DNA of 64,000 nt, from the NCBI GenBank assembly GCA_013399875.1, contig VXAZ01001116.1:640319-704318 (forward strand). The letters are read 5' to 3'. The notes under the pieces are model-generated. The model saw only the letters and a program-made list of their open reading frames with translations, made no database searches and had not been told where the DNA came from. This document shows positions 25,101 through 37,341 of the stretch, one piece after another (position 1 is the stretch's first letter; the number at the start of each line of letters is the position of its first letter). Source of the DNA: Gymnorhina tibicen. Its lineage: Eukaryota; Chordata; Aves; Passeriformes; Artamidae. A program made the position numbers and the translations under genes.

Positions 25101-26226
25101 ACCTTCTTTCTGAAACCTGCTTTTATTTCTCACCCCTAAAAATCTTTCTACCTTTTCTTGTGTTTCCCACAGCACCCCAGCCATCAGTCCCTACTCTCTA
25201 CTCCATTTGAGCCATGCAGCCTGGGGAAGTGGGAATGATGGGATCCCCTGGCTGAGCAGCCCTGGCATCAGGTCCCACCTGGGCCACCCAGGACAGTCTG
25301 GCAGCTCAGTGCAATGCCAGTTACTAGTGGCACTGACACCGCCTGTTCCTTCATCCTTCCCACTTTCCAGCTGCATGTCAGACGCTTCCTGACTAGCGTT
25401 GGCCACTGAGGACCATTCTTTCTCTAGGAGTTCAGGTTGGCTAAGTGGAAGCCCCTTCTTCTGTCCTAAGGATAACCATCCAAAAATGATGAGAGCCTTG
25501 CAGTTTTGCCAATTAGTCTGAAATTGCCCTTAGGAAAGGGTAGGAAAAGCCAAAAGCAAATCAGTATACCAAATTCAAGGAGAGCAGCTCCGCTGTCTGT
25601 GGAAACAGTTGGACAGAAATGAAGGGAAACGAAGCATGCCTCACACGTGACTGCTCCATTAGCATGCTCCAGCTGAGAAGTTGCCAGCCACTCCCAGCCC
25701 TTCTGTTGAGGACACTTTTATCCAACATTGTGTCCTCCATTTGTACTCTTAGAAGAGGATGGGGTTGGAGGGCCATCCTAGTTTCTTTCACAACCCAGCT
25801 CCACCCCTGGGTGTAGGTCAAATTTTGAACTCTCCCTGATTTTTTTGTTAATTACCTGAAGCAGAAACATCTCTCCCTCCCTCACACAAAGTCATTGCCT
25901 GTTACAACTACTTTGCACAGGCAAAGCCTGGTGCCACTCTCAACTGACCATTGCTGACCAGAAGCAACCATGCCCAGAATAAACCTTAGCTGAGTATTAG
26001 CTTATCATAAAGACTTGTCCAGGGATGTTATGCAAAGGCAGGAATAAACTTCTTCCCATGTAAACCTTAAGTTCTGCATATACATCCACCTTGTTAATCA
26101 TATTTAATAGGATGTCACAACCAGACTGATACATGCAGTGTATTATCAATAGTCAGTTTAGAAAGGATGGTAACCAGCTCTGAGAAGGGAATGAATTTGG
26201 GATCCTCACATCATTCTCTCTCCTAA
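22109..26226. other. Intergenic DNA, nothing recognised
   Basis: No gene or clear mobile element was recognised. There is a poly-A stretch near 23726 followed by a poly-T stretch, and short open frames only. A piece near 23945-23985 vaguely recalls LINE wording but is too short to call. Confidence 0.45.
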
Positions 26227-26286
26227 TGATGCTTTAGGTTTTAACTTTCATATTTTTCAAATCCTGTACTGCTTAGTGTGTAACTC
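26227..26286 (+). repeat. Left arm of a 55-bp inverted duplication
   Basis: These 60 bases are the exact reverse complement of 27184-27238 apart from one 5-base insertion (TACTG). Sequences on both sides of the two arms do not match each other, so the duplicated unit is sharply bounded. The left arm abuts the retroviral leader-like sequence. Confidence 0.92.
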
Positions 26287-26361
26287 TTTTTCTCAGTCTT
26301 TTTCTCAGTCTCAGTCTCAGTTTTTTAGGTGGCCTCTCAGGCATCAGTTTTGGGACTCAGG
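26287..26361 (-). mobile_element. Retroviral untranslated leader remnant with short repeated units
   Basis: Read on the minus strand, this lies directly after the primer binding site and contains several copies of ACTGAG alternating with A-runs (plus-strand CTCAGT units at about 26292-26320). The position between primer binding site and expected gag is that of a leader. No gag reading frame follows; the sequence passes into the inverted-duplication arm, so the provirus body appears to be missing. Confidence 0.45.
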
Positions 26362-26379
26362 GTCCCATCTGGGGTGCCA
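26362..26379 (-). other. Primer binding site, tRNA-Lys-like
   Basis: The minus strand reads TGGCACCCCAGATGGGAC, six bases inside the inferred LTR end. By my count 13 of 18 positions agree with the tRNA-Lys primer binding site used by betaretroviruses (class II, ERVK-type). This sets the orientation of the element to minus. The match is imperfect, so another tRNA primer is possible. Confidence 0.5.
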
Positions 26380-26385
26380 AAAAAC

Positions 26386-26698
26386 TGATGCCTAGACAGG
26401 AATAAGGGAATAAAGGTAGGTATTTATTTGAAGGGCCTTCAAAGGTCCACCCTGGGCAGGCCAAAGGCAACACCCAAGATGGACCCCGAGTCACGAGTTC
26501 TTCACACTTTTATAAGTTTGGTTTATTTGCATATCAGGGTTAATTCTCCAGTTAAAGCTTCAGTTAATTTCCCCAAACTTACCCCCCTTCTGTGATTTTG
26601 GCTTACACGTTTTGGGCCTAGGACAGTCTGTGTGTCCTTGGAGAGCAAGCTTGGAGAGGCTTTGTTATGTCTAAATGTGGTGGTTTAGGCCAAATTCA
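26386..26698 (-). mobile_element. LTR of an endogenous retrovirus, probably class II (ERVK-like)
   Basis: On the minus strand the order is: a possible TGAATTTGGCC start, CTTATAAAAG (26507-26516, TATA box), AATAAA (at 26423-26428), then a U5-like end at GGCATCA, six bases before the primer binding site. The TATA-to-poly(A) spacing of about 85 bases suits a short R region. If the TG...CA ends are right the LTR is about 313 bases. It would be the 5' LTR of a minus-strand provirus whose body is not present in this window. The upstream end lies against the 100-N gap, so the true start could be inside the gap. Confidence 0.65.
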
Positions 26699-26704
26699 GG
26701 GAAA

Positions 26705-26804
26705 NNNNNNNNNNNNNNNNNNNNNNNNNNNNNNNNNNNNNNNNNNNNNNNNNNNNNNNNNNNNNNNNNNNNNNNNNNNNNNNNNNNNNNNNNNNNNNNN
26801 NNNN
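26705..26804. other. Assembly gap, 100 Ns
   Basis: Exactly 100 undetermined bases, the usual placeholder for a gap of unknown size. It lies just upstream of the retroviral LTR, so repetitive content is the likely reason for the break. Frames drawn across it are meaningless. Confidence 0.99.
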
Positions 26805-27183
26805 TTCTGATGTTCTGGTGTTCCGAACAAGTCCAGAAGAGAAGAAGGGAAAAAAAACGAAGTCCCAAGAGGAAAAAACTCAACTCTCCGTCCCTCTCCG
26901 AAGAAACAGAGCCGAAAAAGCTGACCGAAAAGCCAGAAGAAAAAAAAGTGCTTCCCCTGCCTGCCGCAGAAGTAGCTAATCTCTGTGTCCTTGAAGCACA
27001 AACTGTTTTGAAAAGTTCGCTCAGTTTTTTCTCTGTCTCTTGCATCCAGTTTTAAAGGCAGAGAAAGGCTCAGGAATCATGTCTGGGCATAGAGCAGTGG
27101 TAGGGGATACAACAGCATACAGTCACCCCAAGACACTAAACTAGCATGAGAGAACAGCAGCTAACAGGCTACAAGAAACTTCT
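26805..27183. other. Unassigned sequence between the gap and the right inverted arm
   Basis: Begins with an A-rich, purine-rich stretch that encodes a lysine/glutamate-rich frame on the plus strand (to 27052) and is also open on the minus strand. The composition differs from the flanks and might be retroviral leader or LTR sequence from the unresolved element. I recognise no gag, pol or env motif. Confidence 0.3.
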
Positions 27184-27238
27184 GAGTTACACACTAAGCA
27201 GGATTTGAAAAATATGAAAGTTAAAACCTAAAGCATCA
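27184..27238 (-). repeat. Right arm of the 55-bp inverted duplication
   Basis: Perfect reverse complement of the left arm at 26227-26286, which has one extra 5-base block. The two arms enclose the LTR, primer binding site and gap, about 900 bases as assembled. Confidence 0.92.
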
Positions 27239-30200
27239 CTACAAGCTTGACTTTAAAGGTTCACTTTGAAGACAATAACTGGATAGCAGGATGGCAGTTG
27301 AATTTTCTGGACTCTGAAAGCAGACACTTGTGGGTTGGGTTTCCTAGGAAGCACCTGTCAGACCACACATGGCTATAAGAGATGCAGCTGACTCAAGGCA
27401 CAGAAGACAGTAAATCTGTAGCCAAGCTCTCTGAAGCAGTTGAGAGAAGAAAAACTTTCAGTCATTCAGGCTGGGAAATTACAGTGTTTGGTTTTCACAA
27501 GGTACAGTAACACCTACATTGTTTGCCACTGAAAAATTATATCTACAGTCTGTTGAGATGAAATAATGTACTTTAATCCATGAAATTTAGAAAAGCTGAA
27601 GGGTTACTTTTTAAATAGCAATCTCTGTTGCCTGAAAGTTTTTACTGCAGACTATAAGACACAGCAGTAAATGTAGTCCCTCTTCAGAGCCTGAAAGCTA
27701 AAGTGGCAGTGCTGACATGAAATAGTGAATAATACAATTAAAGTAGTCTGCTTTCCTTCTAATATGAGCTTGGAGATGTCAGTGCCAGTACTCTTCAGAG
27801 TAATAACATTGTGCATTATTAAAGACAAGATCTCAACAGCTGTTTAATGTTAATACAAGACCCCTGAACACATTCTGAGAGGCTCCATGTCAGTCCAATA
27901 TAGGCACTGCAATTTTAACTTACAGTACAATTACTACCATCTCTTGCACTCTGAAAGTTTATTTCCTGTTTTGTCAGGCAATCATTAATCTTTAAAAAAA
28001 AATTGAATGTTCAGAAAAAACCTCCTAACAGCTACCCACAGTTCTCCATATCCCTGTTTGAAGAAAAAGAAAGTTACTCTAGAGTCAGCCAAATCTCTGC
28101 CCCCTTCCTAGAGCCTTGGCATTCATGCCTTGCCTTCATATTGCCTTGAGTAGAATTCCACTGTTCCTGTTTTCCAAGACTGAGCAATACTGGCAGCAGC
28201 TGTGATTCGTAAAGAGCCTCATGCAGGATCTGAGTTTAAATTCTAGCTGTTCACACACTGTGTGCTAGCATATGTTATAAGCAACTATAAATTGTGTACA
28301 GATGTGTTCCGGAATTCCAGTGAAGCCAAGCTAACAACATTGAATAACAGCTCGTGTGCTTTGTAATTATACATAATGAATGTGCTGTCATATAACAGAG
28401 TCCATCTCTGTGGCAGGATTTATCCACTGGCTTTGGAAGCAACGAGTAAGAATTATAGTGTGAAATTTTAAGTAAGATTTTTAAGACAAGACATGCAAAC
28501 CAAAGAGAGACAACTGATTTCTGGGGAACATTTTATGTAAGAGATTCTGATTAAATGAGCACGCAAGCCAAAACTTTATAAAAAATATTTGTTTAGAACA
28601 CTTTTAAAAGTCTAAAGACAAAAAACATTTACATATAAGTAAAAAGAAAAGGTGTGCAAACATTGGCCTAGTTGGAAAAGCAAAGTGCCAACAAACAGGA
28701 AAGAGAGGGAAGCACAGTAAAGGAATGGGGTGAGGGGGAGGAAGAGGGCAGGCTGCTGTCAGAAAAAGGTCACTCTAATGACCAGGAAGAGCAGGGCTGA
28801 AGGGAGATGAGCATCCTTAAAGTACCTTGTACATGTCCTCTGCTGTAGTCTTGTGCAAAACTGATGATTTTCATCAAGAGAAGATTGCTCTCTGTAAATT
28901 AGAGTTTGAACAATAAATGTTGGGAATATTGAACCAATTTGTTGCATGGAGAGGGCAGCCCATCATTGCTGACATGCCAGTTGTGCTCTTTCCATGAGTC
29001 CAACAGAACAGCAGCACTGCTTTGCTTCTCTTCTGACCAGTGGCAAACACCAAGCAGATACAGAAAGCCTGACTAGAAAAAATAATTCTCTTCTTTAAGC
29101 TGTGTGAACAAAGCAGTAGAGGAAAAAGAAAGGCCTGAACACAGCATCAAAATGTGAGCATAGGTTAGCTAGCAGCTGGCAGAAGATCAGACCTCTGTGG
29201 CCTGTCCCACTCAGAGCCCTTAGGTCAGCATGTGTTTTAAGCTAATTTAGATCAAGCTCTGGTCCCACTATCCTGACCAATTTTTTTTTTCCCCAGCTTT
29301 TTATGCTCTTCTCTGTTACTTTAGCACAGGCACTTATTTGATTGCATAGTGAAGTGGTTCACAGAGCTGGAAAAACTGAAAGCTTATGAAATAAAATAAT
29401 TAGCTTTCAGCAGGGTAAGTTCCCTGGATGGGATCCATGTGAAATCAGAGAGATGCCAGGGCTAATACAAGAGTGGGGACAGAGCTGTGCAGCCTTGGTC
29501 CACAGGGAATGTGCAGGTTACAATTACCTAGTCCTAGATTACCTTGAGCTGCTGTGGAAGCACACCTTGATGCTTCTCAGAAAATATCACAAGCTTCTTT
29601 GCAACTCCATAGATAAAATTTTGCCTCTTCTGGCTAATAAGAGAGAGAGAGACCTTTTCTTATAAACGAAGATGTTTTGTGGTTCCTCTACCCCAGGTTG
29701 CTTTCCTGATTGAAAGAGGGCTTGTAGGTTTAATGAGAGTACTCTCCAGTAGACAGTAGCAGCACATCATTAGTGAACAGCATCAGCTCTGACAGAGACA
29801 CAGCTTTCAAGACTCCTCCTGTGTTTGAAGGTGATTTGCTACATCAAAGCTGAGAAAATATATTAATAAAGCAAAGGAAAAAACTCTGAAACTTTGATTA
29901 TATCTTGCATTTTTGTTATTGAACTTACCTTTTGGTATAGCTCTTTCTGCTTGTATTACACATTCCAGTGCATTTCTCCATATGCATAGTGTTTGCAGAG
30001 AACGTGAAAACCTAAACAATGATCAGACTGTGCTGGAAAGGGTCTGTTAACAGAAAACACAGACAGTTAAATCACATCATATTAAATCAGCAACATTCTT
30101 ATCCCTGAAGCATGGCATCTTATTATTTATGGACTATTTATTCTTGACTCTTTGGTCTCCTTATATCTCATGAGCCTGATTAGCTACATATTTGATGGTT

Positions 30201-33200
30201 TCGTTTTCTCCTCTCTGAAATTTATTGGATTAATCCATGCAGGTCATTTTGCTAACCCACTTTGTCCAGATTTGTGATACTGCTTGGTACTCTCAGAGTC
30301 TACCTTGCAATGTTGATACAGTTTAACACTGGCTGGTCTCCAGCCTTTCTCTGCCACAAACAAAAAGATGAATACTCCCATCCCTTATCTGGGATGGACA
30401 GATGCAGCTGTACTTCCTAGCTCAATTTTAACTGCATATTTCTGAAAGATTAAGTGCTATATACAAATTCAAAGTGAATCTTTTGAAAACATATCTATGG
30501 AAAACATGTAAAAGCACAGAACTAACAGTAGAAAGGGCTGTGGCTCAAAAATCTCAGGTAACATTAGATTGTCTGCCTACAGACTGTCAATGAGCAACAG
30601 AGATTTCTGCTATTTTATTGTCCTACTGCCTTTTATTGCATTAGATGCTATATTATTTCCTTGAGCCTTCTCTTAAGGCAGACTGTAGTTGACTGTGTTA
30701 TACAGCAATGGTTCCTGATTTTCTGGAAGAACTGGTCTGAATTACACAAAATTATGGCACAAAATGATGGTGGTAAGAGGCAGCAAACTCTGATACCACT
30801 TATGCAGCTTTTTGGCCAGGATAAGCTGCAGTAGAGGAAGAGGACTTGGTGGAGGAATTTTTGCAAGGGATGACATTTCATCTGAGTGTCTTAAATTTCA
30901 CCTTAAAGTGTGTCCAGTGTTGGGCAGTGGGGTTCAGTGGTAATGGTGCAGGACTTCATGAAGGGCCTCCCATCAGCTGTCAGACCAGAGTCACTGTGGT
31001 AGACCTGGTATCAAGTACACAGCATCCAGGGTGACTTGATAAGAAAAATATGGTAAGAAAGAAAATATGAAGGTAGTGTGTCATACATATAGAATAACCC
31101 TGTTCTCAACAACAACAAAACAGCTGTTGTTACTGGCTCTAGGCATTTTAATACCTTTTGGAGAAAAGGAGCACCAGAGGAGTTGCTCCATCCGAAAGGG
31201 TATGTGTCGCTACATCAAGGAGCAGCTAACTACATTGTTAGGACTTTGGCTGTTAAGACTTAGCATGCTCCACTGCATTCCCAACCCAGCAATCCCTACT
31301 TAACAGATAAGGAATTAGTTTAGTGATTAAATTATTTCCATCAAATGCTCCTCCTTTCAGCTATGTTAGTTGTCCTTTCGTTGCTTTATTGACCCCGTTT
31401 TCCAGGCCATTGCATTTCCAAACAGCAGTCTCTGGAAGAATTATCCCGTTAAGGAAACAATTAGTTGGCAGATTTTAATTTATCTGGGGCCTTACTGGGG
31501 CCTTACTGATATCTGGTTGCATTTCTTCACCTGTTAGTTTGGTGCAGAAGGTTTTGCATGCCTTTGCTGACGTTTTAATTGATTGCTTTGGTTTATTAGG
31601 AGAAGCACTACCCCAGATGCTAAGACCAATGCCCAAGTACTAGACCGTACTGTGCTGATGTGCAGTGCAGCAGCTCCAGAGCTTCCCAGATTTCAGATGC
31701 AGGGAGAGAACTGCTTGGAAATTTTTGCTATGGGGGATGATTGTCTTGCCTAAGGACAAGTGAGTTCAAACTGAAAAAGGTGAGATAAGAGCCGTAGCTG
31801 AACTTTCGGAGGTCAGTCATGTCTCAAGGACTTTGGCATGGTCTCCCCATTGTAGCAGGAGTGTTGCCTTGTGCAAAAAATGAGTCAGGAGCATGACTCT
31901 GCTTTTCTCCTTCATGACACTATGGGCCAGTATCTGTCCTAATAACGAAGAAACTGTGGACACTTTAATTGGGATTCATCCCTACACGATGCACGTGCTC
32001 ATTTTGTCTCCTTCCATTTCAATATTGAACCAAGTTGCAGAGACAAATTCTGGCCCCATGGTATTACTCAAGGTGAACAGCTGAAGCATTCAGATAGTCA
32101 TTTTCTGAATCAGCTTGCAGAGGCTAAGTAGCAAGATTAGAAGAATACAGGTGGGAGAGTGATAAATCCCATGATCAGAGGCATTTACAACAAGCTATGA
32201 GACTCTGCTTTGTGCTGCTTGTTGCTTTAGGCTGGGATTTTAAAATCCCAGTCTTTGTTGTTTTCCCAGCTTTGTTTGCTCAAGGCAAAGTGATTGTTGA
32301 ATACCTCACACAGAGGCCCCTAATTCTGACTGGGACAGACTGTAATATAAAACTTTAATGAGACACAGTACCAGTATGGAGAGGATGTGTCATTCCAGTC
32401 TTACTGCTGCTGGTATTTCACTAATTTTACCATATGGTCCGTGTCTTCAGTATGCTATTTTCCTATAGTTTCAGCCCATATACCAAAGCATAGCAAGATG
32501 TACACTAAAGGCCACATTTTGCTAGCTTTGTTCCCCTGAAGATGTGTCCTGTCAGATCTGACCAGCCCCCAAAAAGCCATAGAAAACACACACATAATTT
32601 TCCTGGTTCTGAAGGCAGCATCATGGCTGGTTAAGCAAATTTCTTTTGATTGGCCTGACTGAAGGGAGGCGAGTAATTACTGAAGCCTGGCTTGAATGTA
32701 ACTATCCCTGTCTGGCATAATCTCCTGGACTGCGGCTATTTTTACTGTTCCTGTGTTGTAGCTGGAGGCTTGATTGCTAAAGTCGGCTTTTGTATCTCAC
32801 AAGTAAAGGGTTACTGCTGCAGAGCCGACTGCTGAGGCGGCTTAGGCTCTGCAACTGTAGGATAGATGCGCCCTCCCGTGTACCAGCTCCGAAGTGTTTG
32901 CAGAGCCACAGCATTTGGACATCAAGGCAACTCTCTAGAGATTTGGAGGTTTGGGATTTTGGGGTTTTTTTTAACAAAATGTTGTCAAATAGCAACTCTG
33001 CTAAAACTATCATTCAATCTGCCAGAATTTATTGATAAAAATTTAATTTGGAAAAAATGGAGAAGCTTAGACTCGCAAAACATCAATAAAAATAGTGGGG
33101 TTGGGATCTCCCCACATGGCTTTTTTTGCTTATGCAGAGAACCCAAGTCAGAACATACAAGATTACCTTCCCCGAGAGTTTCTGCTACTCCCAAAGATGG

Positions 33201-36200
33201 TCTAATAAGACTTTATACATCGACCTCTCATAAAATCAGTAAAGTTTCTGTCAAATAGAGCAGGGTAAAGAAAGAAATATTTCAAGGTGACAGTCACTTT
33301 CCATGAACTTCTTTGGAGGAGTGTAGCACCAGCTGTACATTTTAATTTCAGGGAACCAGCAGAGTTTAGCTGGAACCACTGAGAAATCTTTTAATTTTTA
33401 CTTACTTTGATTGTGACACCATCATCGCTGCATCGATTCACCCCAAAACATCGAATCAAAATAGTGGCCATCAGTATCTGTGTACAACAATGGAAATTAC
33501 TGTGTTTTTCAAGAGTCTATGTTTCTTCTTAAAATATGAGAGCATATTATTAAATTGTACAGTATCCACATTACAGAGCTGTGGTACAAGAATCTCCAAA
33601 CTGCCCAAGAGAGATTTTTCGCTGGCAAGGAAAAGGTCCTGAAGATAATTCTGCTTCAAGTAGCAGAAGAGTTATGTCAGCTATTTCTTTATATTTTCCC
33701 TCATCAATGGGATGGAGTAGGAAGGGGAGGTATTCCTATTGCCCATTTTCATGTATCTGACTAATCCATCTCAGTTCTTCGCACGTCTTCCCCAGTGACT
33801 GGGAGGAGGACAGAGGTCGGAGGCTGTCTCCATATCTTTGTCTCTTCATGGTCCCTGGAAGCAACTTACAGAGATCCTCTGAGCAATGTAGGCAGTAAAC
33901 TGGCTGTTTAAAGGTGGGTACTGTGAATAATACCTGTTGGGTGACAACATAGCTGCTTCAAATATATGCTTTGCCTTCCCTCTTTCTTTACCCTGCTATC
34001 CAAGACAATCAAATGGTCAGTATCTTTATTTGGTTAGAGATGTGTTGGACTGCTTTCCTTTCAACAGATTATCCAGTCAGATTAATTTTTGTCTATTGTT
34101 TTTCCTTTTCTCTTCTACAGGAAGGAGTGGTATTTCTGTCTTTGGATAGTTTTCGGGCTATTTCTCGTCATCTCCTATTGTATGTAGAGAAATTCCAGAT
34201 GTATTTTGTTTCCATTGATCTATTTTGCCTAGTCACCATAAATTTCGATGTTCTTTCTCTGCTGCATTTGTTCCATCAGTTGTCTTAACTGGCAGTTTCT
34301 TTAATAGTCCTTGTTCACATATGAGATTTTCATAGCTTTGAGCTACTTCATTTCTCTAGAGAGAAAATTAATTTGCACTTTAAACATAAGCAACATTTAG
34401 TCCCCATTCAGGCACTGGCAGCTCTTATGCTGTGGGCTGCCTCAGATCTATCAGGTTTGTTGTTGGTTTTTTTGCCCAAATTTGTTTCTTTCCTTTAATA
34501 AAAAAGAATCTTACTGGAACCTGGTTTCAGGTCCTGAAATGACACTTCCTTTCACTTAGGCCAACCAAGAAAAGAAAGCTACCAATTATTTCTGAAGTTT
34601 AAATCACTTCCTTTTCAGTAAGTCAGAAGCTGATGCTGTATCATTTTCTCATTCTGTAGCTCCTGTTAGTGTGTCTTAAAAGCCAGTGGGGAAAAGAAAA
34701 AGCTTATACAGATGACTATATAAAAGTGGAGATTGACGTTTTTGCCATTACTTAACTCTCAAATATATTTACTGTATACAATATAAAGTTACCACATAAT
34801 ATGACAAATTAGGAAGATTCTTTTACAGTTCTAACACCTAGGGCCCAAAATTGGATTTGACAAAACATTCAAGAGTACACACAAATGTTTTGCTGAGTTG
34901 TTTTTTGAACTGAGTTTAAAACCTAGCTGGTGGTATTTTATTAGTCTCCAAGAGATTGTTCAAGATACATACTCGCCCTCAGGATCCCAAACTATACTGT
35001 TTGAAACCAAACTTCTGTTTGTTGGGGCTGTATCAATCCATAGATATCATTTATAGGTAGCTTGGATGAGTTCCATGATATGTTACCAATTATTGGCATC
35101 TATTCCCTCTAACCACCCTTTTTCTCCGACAATTTCTGGTCTCTCCTAAGTTAGAGAAAAGTTGGGTTTGTCCTGCCTGTTAGAAAGGAGTCTAACAAAA
35201 TCTACATAAAGAGCCCAGAGCAGTCTAAGGAACTGAAGAAATAATTCAGAATGAAAAGAGGCATCTTCACAATGTTACTGCTCAATAAAACTTGATGTAT
35301 TTTCCTCTAGCTCTACTTGATAATTTGAAATTAAGAGAGTACCAGTGCTGTCTTACAGAAACTTTCTACATCAATACTTTACAAGAACGTCATATAAAAT
35401 ATAATCAGTGTATGCAAGTAGCAAGACAAAAGATTGATGTTACTCATTTAGTTGAGGAACAACAACTTAAAGTGGACTGGTTGGGCTCTGATACAGAGAT
35501 GGGTCTCTAAACTAAATAGACAATGACATGGAAACTTGCCATTTCTGAAGCCCTCTGTAGCAAGGTTTGCCTTATCTCCTGACATGGTAAAAAAATACAA
35601 CCCCGTTTATAAAAATGAATGTAAGGTTTAAAAGAGCTTTGAGAGCTAGTCTAACCTCTAATATGCAGACACTGTGTGTCACCTCCTATCACATGCAAGT
35701 ACTTCTCAGATAGCTGTTGGATTCATTCTGAACTGCAGCAATAGCCTCCAATTTTTCCATTGCTAATACTGTTGCTTTATATCAGTGTACTTCAACAACG
35801 GTTTCACAACAATAGAGTTATTTTGTTTATTCCATGGGTTGATAATATGTTACTGTTGGGTTACTAATTTGGGGGGGTTGTTTATTTTTGTTTTAATAAA
35901 GAAGACCTTCAGTCAGGACACAATCAGGCCATTTTGTTGCTAACATACTGTGTTCCCAAGAAACATGCTGGTATATGAAGTGAATGTATTTCACACTAAT
36001 TTGTGGATTGGAAATCTGGCCAGCTAAGCAGGGCCTCCTCTGGACATTTGTCAAGTCCTCAGTCCCTGTCAGATATCACCGTCCCAGCCAGCACTCCCTG
36101 TAGTGCTCCACCCATTCCATTCTGTGAGGTAGGATCTTTATCTTCCTTACTGTCTAGAAAACAGATTATACAGTTTGGATGCTACTTAAATAGGAAGAGT

Positions 36201-36812
36201 AAACCCTACCATTACTATTACTTTTGGTTAGATAGAATGGGAATTTGTGTTCTATACATTTTACTTAGCAGCCTATAATGTTTATTTACATAACAAGTGG
36301 TAGGAAGATCACAGTGCAAAGATTCCATTTTAAAATGAAGTAATTTGTCAACATTTGTTTTTCCACTCATTTCAATTTGCATGCAAGGATACTAAGTTTT
36401 ATCTCTGGCTGTGCTACAGGGCTATAGTTTATTCACAGCAGGAGAGAGAGCAAATATAAACAGCAAGCTAATGGGCTGAGCCACCATCTAGCTGGAGCTG
36501 AAGCTTACCTTAGGTTGATGTCACAGTACAGTAGCTGCAGCAAACACGTCAATGTGAGCTGCAGATTATAACTTACTTGGGCCATGAGAATGAATATTAA
36601 GATTTGAAATTCAAGTGTGCATTTTAAGAATGCATCTGAGACAACTTGTGACTCTTTCTAATTTATGTAGAGAAATGCTGTTTCAAACTGCAATTGTAGC
36701 AACCACTTCAAAATACCAAACCAGCAATCTATCTATAGATGTCCTCTATTTGTCCTCTGTGCTCCTTTAGTGCCAGTGAAGAGACGGAGAACTTTTTGGG
36801 TGTCACTCACTT
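27239..36812. other. Intergenic DNA, nothing recognised
   Basis: About 9.6 kb of AT-rich sequence with no gene, tRNA or clear transposon recognised. The longest frame is 130 codons (32866-33258, plus strand) and resembles nothing known. Parts of 27600-28450 read like low-repeat ancestral sequence and may hold conserved non-coding elements; this is only an impression. Confidence 0.4.
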
Positions 36813-37341
36813 AGAATCACAGAATCATAGAATGGTTTGGGATGGAAGGGACCTTAAAGATCATCTAGTTCCAAGCCCTCTGCCATGGACAGGGACACCT
36901 TCCACTAGACCAGGTTGCTCAATGCCCTATCCAGCCTGGCCTTGAGCATTTCCAAGGAGGAGGCCTCCACAGCTTCTCTGACCAAACTGTTCCAGTGCCT
37001 CACCACCTTCACAGTAAAGAATTTCTTCCATATATCTAACCTAATTTCCCCCTCTTTCAGTCTGAACCCATTACTCCTTGTCCTGTCACTACAGTTCCTG
37101 ATGAAGAGTCCCTGTCCAGTTTCCCAGTTGCTATGAGGTCTCCACACAGCCTTCTCCAGGCTGAACAGCCCCAGCTCCCTCAGTCTGTCTTCATAGTGGA
37201 GGTGCTCTAGTCCCCTTATAAATTTCATGTCCCTCCTCTGGAATTGCTCCAGAAGTTCTGTGTGCTTCATGTGTTGGGGGCACCAGGACCTGGTTCTGGC
37301 ACTTGGCACAGTCCAGGGGTGTACTCAGATGGCACCTTGAA
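36813..37341 (-). mobile_element. CR1 LINE, 5'-truncated, with 3' end and ORF2 C-terminus
   Basis: The plus strand opens with AGAATCACAGAATCATAGAA and TGGTTTGGGATGGAAGGGAC, the reversed CR1 tail. It continues through the 3' UTR into the ORF2 end at 36905. The 5' truncation lies at about 37341, directly against the SINE. It is younger-looking than the other CR1 pieces because the coding end is still open. Confidence 0.95.
36905..37309 (-). pseudogene. CR1 ORF2 C-terminal fragment (reverse transcriptase end)
   Basis: A 134-codon frame without stops carries the recognisable end of CR1 ORF2: DRLRELGLFSLEK near residue 41, then CSDRTRSNGFRLKEG, then RLDIWKKFFTVKVVRHWN, ending with KARLDRALSNLV. 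This part lies after the catalytic reverse-transcriptase motifs, which are absent because the element is 5'-truncated. The assigned methionine is not the real start; the frame is simply cut there. It cannot act on its own and is annotated as a broken transposon gene. A changed stretch after LEK (where the family usually reads RRLRGDLI) suggests local frame slips or drift. Confidence 0.9.

Noticed and set aside
26671..27055. Frames on both strands spanning the N gap
   Set aside because: Continuity depends on 100 undetermined bases, so the frames are artificial.
28226..28266. Possible MIR SINE core
   Set aside because: Only a loose likeness to the MIR central region over about 40 bases; too short to support by eye.
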